This document shows positions 20,475-29,129 of a DNA stretch of 64,000 nucleotides, in pieces (within the stretch, counting starts at the first letter, position 1; the number at the start of each line of letters is the position of its first letter). The translations under genes were made by a program, and so were the position numbers. The stretch covers positions 620,001 through 684,000 of the forward strand of contig NZ_SHNN01000001.1 of NCBI RefSeq assembly GCF_026262625.1, read 5' to 3'. The DNA is from Candidatus Litorirhabdus singularis (GTDB lineage: Bacteria > Pseudomonadota > Gammaproteobacteria > Pseudomonadales > Halieaceae). A model generated the notes under the pieces. It saw only the letters and a list, made by a program, of their open reading frames with translations. It did no database searches and was not told where the DNA came from.

Positions 20475-21482
20475 CTAGGGCGCAACCGGCGCCGTGCCGG
20501 CGAAAAAGCGCCGCGGGTTATCAACCAGCATGGTATCAATCTGGCTTTGACTTACGCCCGCTGCGAGTAGCTGCGGAATAATATGATCATGAAAGTGGGT
20601 GGGATTAAAAATTGTCTCACCCATCCCGGCACTTACTGCCGCAGGAATGGGCTCGCCGCGCCAGCACCACACCGAATCATGAGATACCACGATTTGTTGC
20701 TGCCATTGCTTATTCAGTAGCGCTGCCAGCGACCTGACCCGCTCTGCATCCGGGTACACAACATCAATACCAAAGCGATCAAAGCCCAAATAAGAGCCCT
20801 TCTCCAGCAGATTCACGTGATAGTCATGGTCCGCCGTGCCGCAACTATGCCCGATAATAATCTTGTGCGCGGGCACCCCGGCGGCAACGAGCAGGCGTTG
20901 CTGCTCGTCACCCATGGTGCCGGAATCAGTGTGGGTTGTAATCGGCGCGCCGGTGGCATTACTGGCCAGTGCCGCGGCCTGCAAAATGTCTCGCTCATAG
21001 TCGGTTACTACGCCTTTACCGCTGGCCACCTTGATGATGCCAGCTTTGATATCCGTAGCCCCTATCCCCACGGTAAGCTCGTGAATAAACAGCTCCGCCA
21101 TCGCGTCGACAACGGGGCCGAACTGGCCTCGAAAATGCCAGTAGGGCTTACCACCCTCCTCTTCTTTGTATAGCCCTGTCGCACAGATGATATTAAAACC
21201 GGTAGCGGCTGATAGCTCGGCGGAGAATTCAACATCCCGACCGAGATCATTCGGACAGGGATCGAGCATGGACTGCACACCACGGGACTGCATTTGCTGA
21301 ATTCGGTCAGTTGCAACGGCGAGCATTTCTTCACGCCGCGGTCCGGGACGCAGGCTATCGGCCTCCCAGCCAGGATAGCCGATCATGACGTGCTCATGCA
21401 TGAGCGTCACGCCCAGCTCATCAATGCCGATGGGGCCCGTTACGGTATTGAGCAAGCCCGAGCTTGTGTTTGCAGTGTTCAT
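20475..21482 (-). CDS. Phosphotriesterase-family metallohydrolase (lactonase-like)
   Basis: An amidohydrolase-fold protein of 335 residues related to phosphotriesterases and phosphotriesterase-like lactonases. The complete binuclear metal centre is visible: His29 and His31 in MHEHV, the lysine expected to be carboxylated at Lys151 (GIIKVASG), His184 (THTDSG), His212 (GHSCG) and Asp269 (SHD). Known relatives hydrolyse lactones, including acyl-homoserine lactones, or organophosphates, but the substrate here cannot be predicted. It lies 96 bp downstream of the hemerythrin gene on the same strand. Confidence 0.87.
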   Translation of the reverse strand: MNTANTSSGLLNTVTGPIGIDELGVTLMHEHVMIGYPGWEADSLRPGPRREEMLAVATDRIQQMQSRGVQSMLDPCPNDLGRDVEFSAELSAATGFNIICATGLYKEEEGGKPYWHFRGQFGPVVDAMAELFIHELTVGIGATDIKAGIIKVASGKGVVTDYERDILQAAALASNATGAPITTHTDSGTMGDEQQRLLVAAGVPAHKIIIGHSCGTADHDYHVNLLEKGSYLGFDRFGIDVVYPDAERVRSLAALLNKQWQQQIVVSHDSVWCWRGEPIPAAVSAGMGETIFNPTHFHDHIIPQLLAAGVSQSQIDTMLVDNPRRFFAGTAPVAP

Positions 21483-21578
21483 GATTGCTACCTTCTAACC
21501 GTGATAGCAGGCAGTGTAGCGGCGGGATAGGCTCAGGGCCAATCTGGGCCAAGCCCAGACTGGCCGCCTAACTCAGAC

Positions 21579-22568
21579 CTAATGCAGGGTTTGATCCCCT
21601 TTGCGACCGGCGCCCTCGCGCCGTCCAAACTGTAAACGCTGGCGCATGCCGCGGTTGACCTCTACCAAATCATCCCCGGTATCACGCAGCAGCTGCCCGC
21701 AGTCCCGAAGAAAGCCAAAATAGTGCCCGGTGTTGGCCATCGCACAGCGCAGCGGCACCAGCACCAGACCACCCTGCTCACGCGCCTCCTCAACAATACT
21801 GATATTCTCGGCCAGGGCTTCCTCGAAGTGATCCCGAGCTGCGGCCTTACCGCTATCGAGCGCTATATTAATAACTTCCAGGCCCTCCAGCATCGCCTCC
21901 ACGCCAATCCACTCACCAACAGCGACGTCCTCTGCGCCCTCGCGCAGCGCACGTCGAGCTGATCGCGCCAGTTTGCGGTACTCACGCGCAACCCGGGTGC
22001 CAAAGACCGGGTCTGCCACCGGCGCCAACAAATCCTCAGACTCCAGTTCGGCCCAGTCAGCATCACTTAACAGGCGCTCGATATGAGGAAAGATAATTTT
22101 CTCTTCTCCGCTCATATGCCGGTATAGCGCGGCTACATATTCATGCCCGTGCGCCACAATATCTTTCGCAGGCTTAGTACCGCTGCGCCAGTTCTGAATC
22201 GCCGCCAGCGTGTCGCTCCCGACTTTCGCCAGATAGTCATGGTCGCGCTCCAGGGTATCGACGCTGTCGGCCAAGCCGGGATCCAGTTGCGCCGCGCGCT
22301 GATAGACCATATCTTCCCGCGGATGATGGTATTGATCAGGAAACGAACTCATATACTGCATCAACTCATACAGCACATGCGCATCGACCGGTTCGTCATG
22401 TTCCAGCGCCGTCAATTGCTCAGTCAGCAACTTCATGAGGGTCGCCATATAACGATGTTCAGCATACAACGTTGCCAGCACCGGATGGCGATCGGGCTGG
22501 GCATCGCTGTCACTGGTGACAGCTTCCCAGGCTTCGCGGCTATATGCCGTGGACTGCGTACGGGCCAT
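21579..22568 (-). CDS. Hemerythrin HHE-domain protein with extra C-terminal half
   Basis: The first about 170 residues form a hemerythrin-like four-helix bundle with a full set of candidate di-iron ligands: His38, His81, Glu85, His110, His151, Glu155 and His162 (motifs AEHRYM, HHPREDM, ERDHDYL and RHMSGEEK). Such proteins bind oxygen or nitric oxide or sense iron. The remaining 160 residues are helical and charged and I do not recognise a family. AGGAG precedes the ATG. It is divergent from the acylase gene and upstream of the phosphotriesterase-like gene. Confidence 0.85.
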   Translation of the reverse strand: MARTQSTAYSREAWEAVTSDSDAQPDRHPVLATLYAEHRYMATLMKLLTEQLTALEHDEPVDAHVLYELMQYMSSFPDQYHHPREDMVYQRAAQLDPGLADSVDTLERDHDYLAKVGSDTLAAIQNWRSGTKPAKDIVAHGHEYVAALYRHMSGEEKIIFPHIERLLSDADWAELESEDLLAPVADPVFGTRVAREYRKLARSARRALREGAEDVAVGEWIGVEAMLEGLEVINIALDSGKAAARDHFEEALAENISIVEEAREQGGLVLVPLRCAMANTGHYFGFLRDCGQLLRDTGDDLVEVNRGMRQRLQFGRREGAGRKGDQTLH

Positions 22569-22625
22569 TAAAATCTCCTAGAAGTTCAACATATTGGAGC
22601 ATGCACCCTAACCACTCCCAGCACA

Positions 22626-22655
22626 TTGATCCAAAGCAACAAGCCCCCGTAAAAT
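22626..22655 (+). promoter_or_regulatory. Promoter of the acylase gene; also resembles an ECF site
   Basis: Two readings overlap. A sigma-70 reading is TTGATC (22626-22631), 18-bp spacer, TAAAAT (22650-22655). An ECF reading is TGATCC (22627-22632), 15 bp, CGTAAA (22648-22653), using the same two boxes as the rpoE/FAD-gene divergent promoters, but with one base less in the spacer. Either places the start of transcription about 20 bp before the ATG. Confidence 0.5.
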
Positions 22656-22681
22656 AAAGAAACCCTTCTGGAGAGTATATT

Positions 22682-25150
22682 ATGCCGTTGTTGAAAATAG
22701 TCCCTTTTATTGCCCTGTGCGCCCTGCTCGGTGCGTGCTCGAATGGCAACAATGGGACCCCGAATTCTGCTCTGGCCTACAGCGCCGAGATTCGTCGCAC
22801 CGATTACGGCATCCCGCATATCAAAGCAGATGACTGGGGCGGACTTGGCTACGGCTACGGCTATGCCTACGCCCAGGACAACTTCTGTATTACCATGCGC
22901 GAAATCGTTTTCAGCCGCAGCCGCTCCGCGGAGCTGTTGGGCGATAATGGCGGCAGCGCCGATTCCGACTTTTTGTTCCGCTACCTTTACGGCAGCAAGG
23001 AAGAATTCCAGGCGACTTTTTTTGATCCACTACCCGATTACGTCAAAGAGTTGACGGCCGGCATGGCTGCGGGCATGAACCGCTATCTCGCTGAGACCGG
23101 AGTGGAAAACCTGCCCGAGGGCGACCTGGGCTGCCGCGATGCCAGCTGGGTATCAGAGATCGATGCGGTTGACCTGCTAATGTACCAGGGGCGCGAGACC
23201 TTCCGGGGCAGCTCCAACCAGGGCACCTTGCGCCGCGCTATCCTCGACACCGCCGGGCCAGATGCGCAGGTAGTAGCGAGAAAAATCATGCCCTCAGCAC
23301 AGCAACTAGCCGCAATAGGGCCATCACTACGCCAGTTTGCCGCCGAAATCAGCCCGGAAGTGCGTGGCAGCAACGGCATCGCCATGGGCCGCGATGTCAC
23401 CCAGAACGGCTATGGCATGCTGCTGGGTAATCCACACCAGCCCTGGCAAAGAGCGGGCAGCTGGTACCAGGCGCACCTGACCATACCGGGGGTTTACGAT
23501 GTGGCAGGCGCCAGCCTCACTGGTTATCCATTCATCGGCATCGGCTTCAACAAGGATGTCGCCTGGACGCATACGGTTTCTCCGGCTAATCGCTTCAGCC
23601 TTTACGAACTGACCCTGAATCCTGAAAATCCGCTACAGTATGACTATGACGGAGAGTGGCGCGATATCGTCCCGGAGGACGTAGAGATCCAGGCCATGCT
23701 GTCAGATGGCAGCCTTGAGACCCGCACCCACACTTTCTATACCTCGCAGTACGGGCCGATTGTTAACCTGAAAGGCGTCGATTCGCTGTTTGACGGCTGG
23801 CCGCTGTTCAACGGGACGAGCCTGATTGCCCTGCGCGACGCCAACCTGACCACCGGCCCAAGGGGTATTCCGCTGTGGATTACCAAAGGCCAGGCAACCA
23901 ACCTCGACGAGTATATCGAGGCGCTGGGCATCATCGGCAACCCCGTGTTTCACGATCTCGCGGCAGACCGCAGCGGCGAGGCCTTTTATGGTGAGATATC
24001 CTCGATCCCCTTTATCACCCAGTCCCAGCTGGATGATTGTGTCGATGGCATTGGCGCCTTGCTGGCAGCAGCAACTTCCAACGTGATTGTGGGCCTGGAT
24101 GGCTCGCGCTCCGAGTGTGAATGGGGCACCGACCCGGAGGCACCGGAGGGGTCCAATCTATATGGCGCCAGTTCACTACCGCAGCTGCGCACCACCAATT
24201 ATGTGGCCAACAGCAATAACAGCTATTGGCTGAGTAATCCGGAAATGCCCATTACCGGCTTCCCGGTTATCATGGGGCCGGTGGGCCATGAGAACTTACA
24301 GCAGTTCTCCCGTACCCGTATCGGGCTCGTTATGATTCGCGAACGCATAGCCGGTACTGATGGTTTCAGCGCAGAACCCGGCTTTACGCTGGAGACACTG
24401 CAGCAGTTGATGTATTCCAACCGGGTGTATATCGCCGAGCTGGTGCTGGACGATGTACTGACTATCTGCGATTTGCTGGATCCACCCGCTGACGCCGACG
24501 AAACCCGGGCCGTGCAGGCCTGCGCTGTGCTGGCCAGCTGGGACCGCAAAGCCAACGTCGACAGTCGTGGCGTGCAGGTTTTTAATGAATTCTGGCGCGC
24601 TGTGCGCAGCGCCACCAAGGTTGGCTTTCAGGGCGTGGTGGACGACCAGGATTTCTGGGACGTCGACTTCACCCCGGCTGACGCGGTGAGCACACCGGCG
24701 GGTATCGATCTGACTCTGAGTACCAACCACGACCTGGTGATTGCGGCCCTGAGTCAGGCAGTGCAGCGCCTGGAAGATGCTAATGTCGCCCTGGATGCGC
24801 CCTGGGGTGAAGTCCAGGTCGCGGTCAAGAACAGCGAGCGCATAGCCATTCACGGTGGCTCCGGCGACATCGGAATCTACGGGGCAATTGGCGTCGGGCT
24901 CAGTGAGGGCGGGTACGTCAACCCCGGCGGCGGCAACTCGTATATCCAGACGGTTACCTTTGATGAGAGCGACTGTCCGATCGCTGATGTAATACTGGTG
25001 CCGTCAAACTCGACCGATCCCGAATCACCCCATTTCGCCGACCAAACCCGCCTGTATTCCAACAAAGAATGGGTACGCTTCCCCTTCTGCGAGCAGGAAA
25101 TCGAAGCCGCACAGGTTGGTGAAACGCTGGAGATATCTGAGGCGAAGTAA
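22682..25150 (+). CDS. Penicillin acylase-family Ntn-hydrolase lipoprotein
   Basis: An 822-residue precursor of the penicillin amidase (S45) family. The N-terminus is a lipoprotein signal ending LLGAC with Cys19 as the lipidated residue. Autocatalytic cleavage is expected before Ser230 in RGSNGIAMG, giving an alpha chain of about 200 residues and a beta chain with Ser230 as nucleophile; GNPHQPW and the later NSNNSYW motif fit the beta-chain active site. Relatives cleave beta-lactam side chains, cyclic lipopeptides or acyl-homoserine lactones. Substrate is not predictable, although long-chain acyl-HSL or lipopeptide acylases are the closest in layout. Monocistronic, followed by the palindromic element. 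Confidence 0.9.
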   Translation: MPLLKIVPFIALCALLGACSNGNNGTPNSALAYSAEIRRTDYGIPHIKADDWGGLGYGYGYAYAQDNFCITMREIVFSRSRSAELLGDNGGSADSDFLFRYLYGSKEEFQATFFDPLPDYVKELTAGMAAGMNRYLAETGVENLPEGDLGCRDASWVSEIDAVDLLMYQGRETFRGSSNQGTLRRAILDTAGPDAQVVARKIMPSAQQLAAIGPSLRQFAAEISPEVRGSNGIAMGRDVTQNGYGMLLGNPHQPWQRAGSWYQAHLTIPGVYDVAGASLTGYPFIGIGFNKDVAWTHTVSPANRFSLYELTLNPENPLQYDYDGEWRDIVPEDVEIQAMLSDGSLETRTHTFYTSQYGPIVNLKGVDSLFDGWPLFNGTSLIALRDANLTTGPRGIPLWITKGQATNLDEYIEALGIIGNPVFHDLAADRSGEAFYGEISSIPFITQSQLDDCVDGIGALLAAATSNVIVGLDGSRSECEWGTDPEAPEGSNLYGASSLPQLRTTNYVANSNNSYWLSNPEMPITGFPVIMGPVGHENLQQFSRTRIGLVMIRERIAGTDGFSAEPGFTLETLQQLMYSNRVYIAELVLDDVLTICDLLDPPADADETRAVQACAVLASWDRKANVDSRGVQVFNEFWRAVRSATKVGFQGVVDDQDFWDVDFTPADAVSTPAGIDLTLSTNHDLVIAALSQAVQRLEDANVALDAPWGEVQVAVKNSERIAIHGGSGDIGIYGAIGVGLSEGGYVNPGGGNSYIQTVTFDESDCPIADVILVPSNSTDPESPHFADQTRLYSNKEWVRFPFCEQEIEAAQVGETLEISEAK

Positions 25151-25197
25151 GCCTGCAGTCAGGCTGCGGGACAGCCGGTATCGAACGCGCCTGCCGA

Positions 25198-25401
25198 GGG
25201 GCTTCGAGGTCGCATCCGGAGTGTGGAGCGTCAAGCCGCGCTTAAGCTGCCCCCGGCTGGCGGAGCTGTCCGGCCCACCCTGTCCGAGTCCCGGAGCGCT
25301 GGCGGGCCTTGCCCGCCAGCGCGCAGGTCGAGTTGTGCGCCGGCCGCCAGTCGGGGGCAGCTTGCGGCAGCTCCACACTCCGGATGCGACCTCGAAGCCC
25401 C
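25198..25401. repeat. 204-bp nested palindrome, possible MITE or structured RNA
   Basis: This covers most of the 337-bp gap between the acylase gene and pntB, where no gene is supported. Three nested complementary pairs are seen. The outer arms 25198-25229 and 25370-25401 are a perfect 32-bp inverted repeat. The middle arms 25244-25263 and 25344-25363 match over 20 bp with one G-T mismatch. The central hairpin 25296-25307 and 25311-25322 is a perfect 12-bp stem with a 3-nt loop. The whole could fold as one long interrupted rod on either strand. Length and symmetry suggest a miniature inverted-repeat element or an intergenic palindromic repeat. I see no second copy in this window and no clear target-site duplication. 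The 47 bases before it contain only small hairpins. Confidence 0.8.
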
Positions 25402-25442
25402 GTCCCGCACGATTATCTCTTTATCACAGCCAAATCCCGGGT

Positions 25443-25468
25443 AAAAAAAAGCCGGCATACGCCGGCTT
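25443..25468 (-). terminator. Rho-independent terminator of the pnt operon
   Basis: On the minus strand an 8-bp stem AAGCCGGC/GCCGGCTT (25468-25461 with 25456-25449) with a 4-nt loop runs into eight T residues (25450-25443). It lies 20 bp after the pntB stop. Confidence 0.85.
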
Positions 25469-25487
25469 CTTCACTGTGCTCACCGGG

Positions 25488-26843
25488 CTAGCTGAACTCA
25501 CGCACCAGACCACCAATAGACTCCTTGGCATCGCCAAACAGCATGCGGGTGTTGTCTTTGTAGAACAGGGGATTCTCGATACCGGCAAAACCTGACGCCA
25601 TCGACCGCTTGAGGACAAACACCGTCCGTGCCTGGTCAACATTGATCACGGGCATACCGTAAATAGGGCTAGACTCGTTCTCCCGCGCAGCGGGGTTAAC
25701 CACGTCATTAGCACCGATAACGATACACACATCAACCGATTCCATGCGCGGATTGATCTCGTCCATTTCCAGCAGCTGGTCATAGGGCACATCGGCCTCT
25801 GCCAGCAACACGTTCATGTGACCAGGCATACGACCGGCCACCGGGTGGATACCGTAGTTAACCTCAGCCCCGTTCTCTTCCAGCAGTTCCTGCAACTCCT
25901 TGACCACATGCTGAGCCTGAGCGACCGCCATGCCGTAACCCGGCACAATCACCACATTCGAGGCAGCCTCAAGTACGTAATAGGCGTCGTCGACACTAAT
26001 CGGCTTGATCTCACCCTCAACCACAGAAGTCTCGGTACTCACCGAGCCGAAGCCTGAGAACAATACGTTGGACAGGGAGCGATTCATTGCCTTACACATA
26101 ATCTGCGTCAGGATAATGCCACTGGCACCAACCAATGCGCCCGCTACAATCAAAATATTGTTGCTAACCGCAAAACCGGCCGCACAGGCAGCCAGTCCGG
26201 AGTAACTGTTCAGCAGCGAGATAACCACCGGCATATCGGCACCGCCGATCGGAATCACTGCCATCACGCCAAATACCAGCGCCAGGCCAATGACCAGATA
26301 CAACCACTGCGGATTAGCAGGCTCCATACAGAACATCGTCGCCGCAGCAATAATTCCCAGCACAATCAAGCTGTTAACAACCTGTTGCCCCTTGAACATT
26401 ACCGCCCCACTACCCAGCTTTTCACTCAGCTTGCCGTAGGCTATGAGACTACCGGTAAAGGTCAGGCCACCGATCAGGATCGACAACACAATGGTGACTA
26501 GTGTGAAAGTACCTGCGCCCGGGGATATCGCCGCCCAGCCCACCAGCAAACTGGCCATACCACCAGAGCCATTGAACAGCGCCACCATTTCTGGCATCGA
26601 TGTCATTTCTACCAAACGCGCAGCTGCAGCGCCGATCACCGCACCAATGGCAAAGCCAATCAGTATCCACTGATATTCGACGATACCCTGGTCCAGCAAT
26701 GCCGCAATGATGGCAACTAGCATAGCCACCGCGGACAGCATATTGCCACGTCGTGCAGTAGCGGGTGAACCCAGCTGCTTGAGCCCGAAAATAAACAGGG
26801 CGGCTGAGACTATGTAGGCGTATTGAATTGCACTATCCAACAT
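25488..26843 (-). CDS. pntB: NAD(P) transhydrogenase subunit beta
   Basis: The beta subunit carries domain III, which binds NADP(H), and most of the proton channel. At 451 residues it has about nine membrane segments in the first 265 residues, then a soluble domain with VPGYGMAVAQAQ and GANDVVNPAAR, the NADP-binding signatures. The enzyme couples hydride transfer from NADH to NADP+ to inward proton movement, supplying NADPH. It starts 2 nt after the pntAb stop. Confidence 0.97.
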   Translation of the reverse strand: MLDSAIQYAYIVSAALFIFGLKQLGSPATARRGNMLSAVAMLVAIIAALLDQGIVEYQWILIGFAIGAVIGAAAARLVEMTSMPEMVALFNGSGGMASLLVGWAAISPGAGTFTLVTIVLSILIGGLTFTGSLIAYGKLSEKLGSGAVMFKGQQVVNSLIVLGIIAAATMFCMEPANPQWLYLVIGLALVFGVMAVIPIGGADMPVVISLLNSYSGLAACAAGFAVSNNILIVAGALVGASGIILTQIMCKAMNRSLSNVLFSGFGSVSTETSVVEGEIKPISVDDAYYVLEAASNVVIVPGYGMAVAQAQHVVKELQELLEENGAEVNYGIHPVAGRMPGHMNVLLAEADVPYDQLLEMDEINPRMESVDVCIVIGANDVVNPAARENESSPIYGMPVINVDQARTVFVLKRSMASGFAGIENPLFYKDNTRMLFGDAKESIGGLVREFS

Positions 26844-26845
26844 GA

Positions 26846-27133
26846 CTAGCTCCCCTTCTTCTTGAACATGGCCAGCATACGGTCAGTTACCATATAGCCA
26901 CCCACTACGTTAATCGTCGCCAGAGCTACCGCTCCGGCACCCAGCCAGTTCGCCAAGTCCTGCTGGCCATTACCAGCAAGACCAATTGCACCAACCACGG
27001 TAATACCGGAAATCGCGTTAGCGCCAGACATCAGCGGCGTATGCAGGGTAGCGGGGACTTTATTGATCAATTCAAAGCCGAGGAAGATCGTCAGCACAAG
27101 AATAAAGGTCAGGAAAACTTCAGCAGGTATCAT
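26846..27133 (-). CDS. pntAb: NAD(P) transhydrogenase subunit alpha, membrane part
   Basis: A 95-residue hydrophobic protein equal to the C-terminal membrane segment of E. coli PntA, split off here as in Rhodospirillum and Pseudomonas. Three membrane helices are visible (about 4-22, 33-55, 60-82), with TPLMSGANAISGITVVGA as the family signature. The ATG at 27133 is chosen because it sits one base after the pntAa stop with a G-rich ribosome-binding site; an in-frame extension into pntAa is not needed. Confidence 0.95.
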   Translation of the reverse strand: MIPAEVFLTFILVLTIFLGFELINKVPATLHTPLMSGANAISGITVVGAIGLAGNGQQDLANWLGAGAVALATINVVGGYMVTDRMLAMFKKKGS

Positions 27134-27134
27134 A

Positions 27135-28277
27135 TCAGGCACCCCCCTCGATAATGTTCTTGATGGTTTCATGCACCAACTCACCGCCGTGGGTGATGAT
27201 ACAGCCGGGAAGGATGTCGCCCTCGAAATCTACCTTGAAAACGTTGCCTTCTGTGTCCCAGTTGTCTTCCACCAGGCTAAACAGATTGGAGGCATACATC
27301 TGGCTGGCATCGCGGCAAACCTCGTTCGCCAGGTTGCCCATGCCGACCACGGTGACGCCATTTATGTCGACGACCTCGTTAGCGACAGAGCCTTCGACAT
27401 TGCCACCACTCTCGGCCGCCATATCGACAACCACTGAGCCTGGCGCCATGCCTTCAACCATATCGCGAGTCACAATCACCGGGGCCTTGCGGCCGAACAC
27501 CTGAGCGGTGGTAATAACCACATCAGAATCAGCAATCGTAGCTTTTTGCGCTTCACGCTGAGTAGCAATCTGCTCGGGGGTCAATTCCTTGGCATAGCCA
27601 TCTGCAGTCTGGCCGGTTTCACCCAGATCGATCTCCAGGAACTTCGCACCCAAAGACTGCACTTGCTCTGCTACTACCGCGCGCGTATCGAAGGCCGTCA
27701 CTCTGGCCCCGAGTCGCTTAGCGGTAGCGATAGCCTGCAGCCCCGCTACACCGGCACCAATAATGAAGACCTTGGCGGGCTTCAACGTTCCGGCGGGCGT
27801 CATCATCATGGGAAAGATGCGCGGCAGATGTTGAGCTGCCAGCATCACCATGACGTAGCCCGCCAGGTTAGCCTGCGAGCTAAGCGCATCCATTTTTTGG
27901 CTGCGGGTAGAGCGCGGAATCATTTCCATGCTAATCGCAGTCACACCTTGAGCCTTGAGCGCATTGACCAACTCATGCTCGTTGAACGGGTCCAGAAAGC
28001 TAATGTGAACGCTGCCTGATTTCAGCTGAGACACTTCTGCCAACTCTGGCTTGCGAATACGCAAAACCACGTCCGCAGCACCGAGCAGCGCGGCGCGGTC
28101 ATTGCTCACCTCTGCACCTGCCTCCACATATTCAGCATCGGTAAACCCGGAACCCAGGCCCATACCAGCTTCAAAAGCCACGGTGGCCCCAAGCCGACAC
28201 AGCTTTTTAGCCACCTCAGGAATTATTGGCACCCGGTTCTCGCCCGGATGTGTTTCGCGCGGGATTGCTATACGCAT
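27135..28277 (-). CDS. pntAa: NAD(P) transhydrogenase subunit alpha, NAD-binding part
   Basis: Domain I of transhydrogenase, binding NAD(H), 380 residues, with alanine-dehydrogenase-like fold. Visible are MRIAIPRETHPGENRVP, the mobile-loop region and the dinucleotide-binding VFIIGAGVAGLQAIATAKR. The RQD-loop equivalent begins IPRSTRSQKMDALSSQ. First gene of pntAa-pntAb-pntB; the 194-bp upstream gap also contains the terminator of the chrR-like gene. Confidence 0.97.
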   Translation of the reverse strand: MRIAIPRETHPGENRVPIIPEVAKKLCRLGATVAFEAGMGLGSGFTDAEYVEAGAEVSNDRAALLGAADVVLRIRKPELAEVSQLKSGSVHISFLDPFNEHELVNALKAQGVTAISMEMIPRSTRSQKMDALSSQANLAGYVMVMLAAQHLPRIFPMMMTPAGTLKPAKVFIIGAGVAGLQAIATAKRLGARVTAFDTRAVVAEQVQSLGAKFLEIDLGETGQTADGYAKELTPEQIATQREAQKATIADSDVVITTAQVFGRKAPVIVTRDMVEGMAPGSVVVDMAAESGGNVEGSVANEVVDINGVTVVGMGNLANEVCRDASQMYASNLFSLVEDNWDTEGNVFKVDFEGDILPGCIITHGGELVHETIKNIIEGGA

Positions 28278-28417
28278 GCTTCTACCTACCCGTTATCAAT
28301 TCATTTGTTAGTATTTACTGAGCGGCCGCGGGCAGCCACTTAAATAACCGCGATACTGTATCACATGGTTATAGAAATGATTGCTATAGCGCCCATTCAC
28401 GACGTGAATAGAGGGGC

Positions 28418-28443
28418 AAAAAAAACCACCCAATGGGTGGTTT
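28418..28443 (-). terminator. Rho-independent terminator of the rpoE-chrR operon
   Basis: A 9-bp stem AAACCACCC/GGGTGGTTT with a 3-nt loop (28423-28443) is followed on the minus strand by a run of T (28425-28418 region). It lies 28 bp past the stop of the anti-sigma gene. The short T-run on the other side could also give weak stop on the + strand. Confidence 0.82.
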
Positions 28444-28471
28444 AAAAACTATGGGTGCCGGGCAATTCAGA

Positions 28472-29125
28472 TCAATGTGCCTGAAGGCTCAAAAACGGGT
28501 TTAAAGCACGGTAATTCCAGCCAGTAAATTTGATCGGAGCATCCAGCACGCCAATACAGATGCAGTCCTCGGACTTGGCTGCCGTTGGCGTGTGTTCATG
28601 TTCGGCATCGCGCATCAGAAAGTCACCGCGCTGATAGATACCTTCTTCGTCAGAAAAACTACCTTCCAGCACCAGCGTAAGTTCAGTGCCCTTGTGTGTA
28701 TGCCGCGGAATCGTGCGGCCAGCCTTGATATGATAAAGCGCAAATTCGTTCTCAACGTCACCCGTGTGCAATCTGCTGATCTGCAGCCCGGAGTTGATAC
28801 GATCCCACTCTAGATCCTTATATCCGCCTTTCATTAGGCGGCGCATCAGAGCAGGTGATTCGTCTGTCGCGGTGGTCTTGGCCTCATAAGTTAATGGTGC
28901 GGGCTCATCCAGGCGTGACATCACACTGTCGAGGAGACTTGCATCCACCTCACATGGGGCCAACCGCTCAAACAGCATACCGCCCATTTGTTGCAACTTG
29001 CGGGACTCGCGCTGACAGGTACTGCAATAATTAAGGTGCAGCGAGACGCAGGCAGACTGGGCCAAAGGCAAGCTACCGGCACTAAATTCATTGAGCATTC
29101 TGGAATCGGGGTGATAATTAATCAT
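28472..29125 (-). CDS. chrR: ChrR-type zinc anti-sigma factor with cupin domain
   Basis: Holds the ECF sigma factor inactive until stress such as singlet oxygen releases it (known for Rhodobacter ChrR). The 217-residue protein has the N-terminal zinc anti-sigma domain with His5, His30, Cys34 and Cys37 (HLNYCSTC), matching ChrR ligand spacing. The C-terminal cupin has His142, His144, Glu148 and His176 or His178 (PRHTHKGTE, EHEHTP), again at ChrR positions. It lies 4 nt after the sigma factor gene in one operon. All eight metal ligands are kept, so normal sensing is likely. Confidence 0.92.
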   Translation of the reverse strand: MINYHPDSRMLNEFSAGSLPLAQSACVSLHLNYCSTCQRESRKLQQMGGMLFERLAPCEVDASLLDSVMSRLDEPAPLTYEAKTTATDESPALMRRLMKGGYKDLEWDRINSGLQISRLHTGDVENEFALYHIKAGRTIPRHTHKGTELTLVLEGSFSDEEGIYQRGDFLMRDAEHEHTPTAAKSEDCICIGVLDAPIKFTGWNYRALNPFLSLQAH

Positions 29126-29129
29126 GACG

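Noticed and set aside
25116-25595. Open frames of 60 to 160 codons across the palindromic region
   Set aside because: They read through the inverted repeat and the pnt terminator on several frames, have no ribosome-binding site and no protein-like composition; GC-rich palindromes give such frames by chance.
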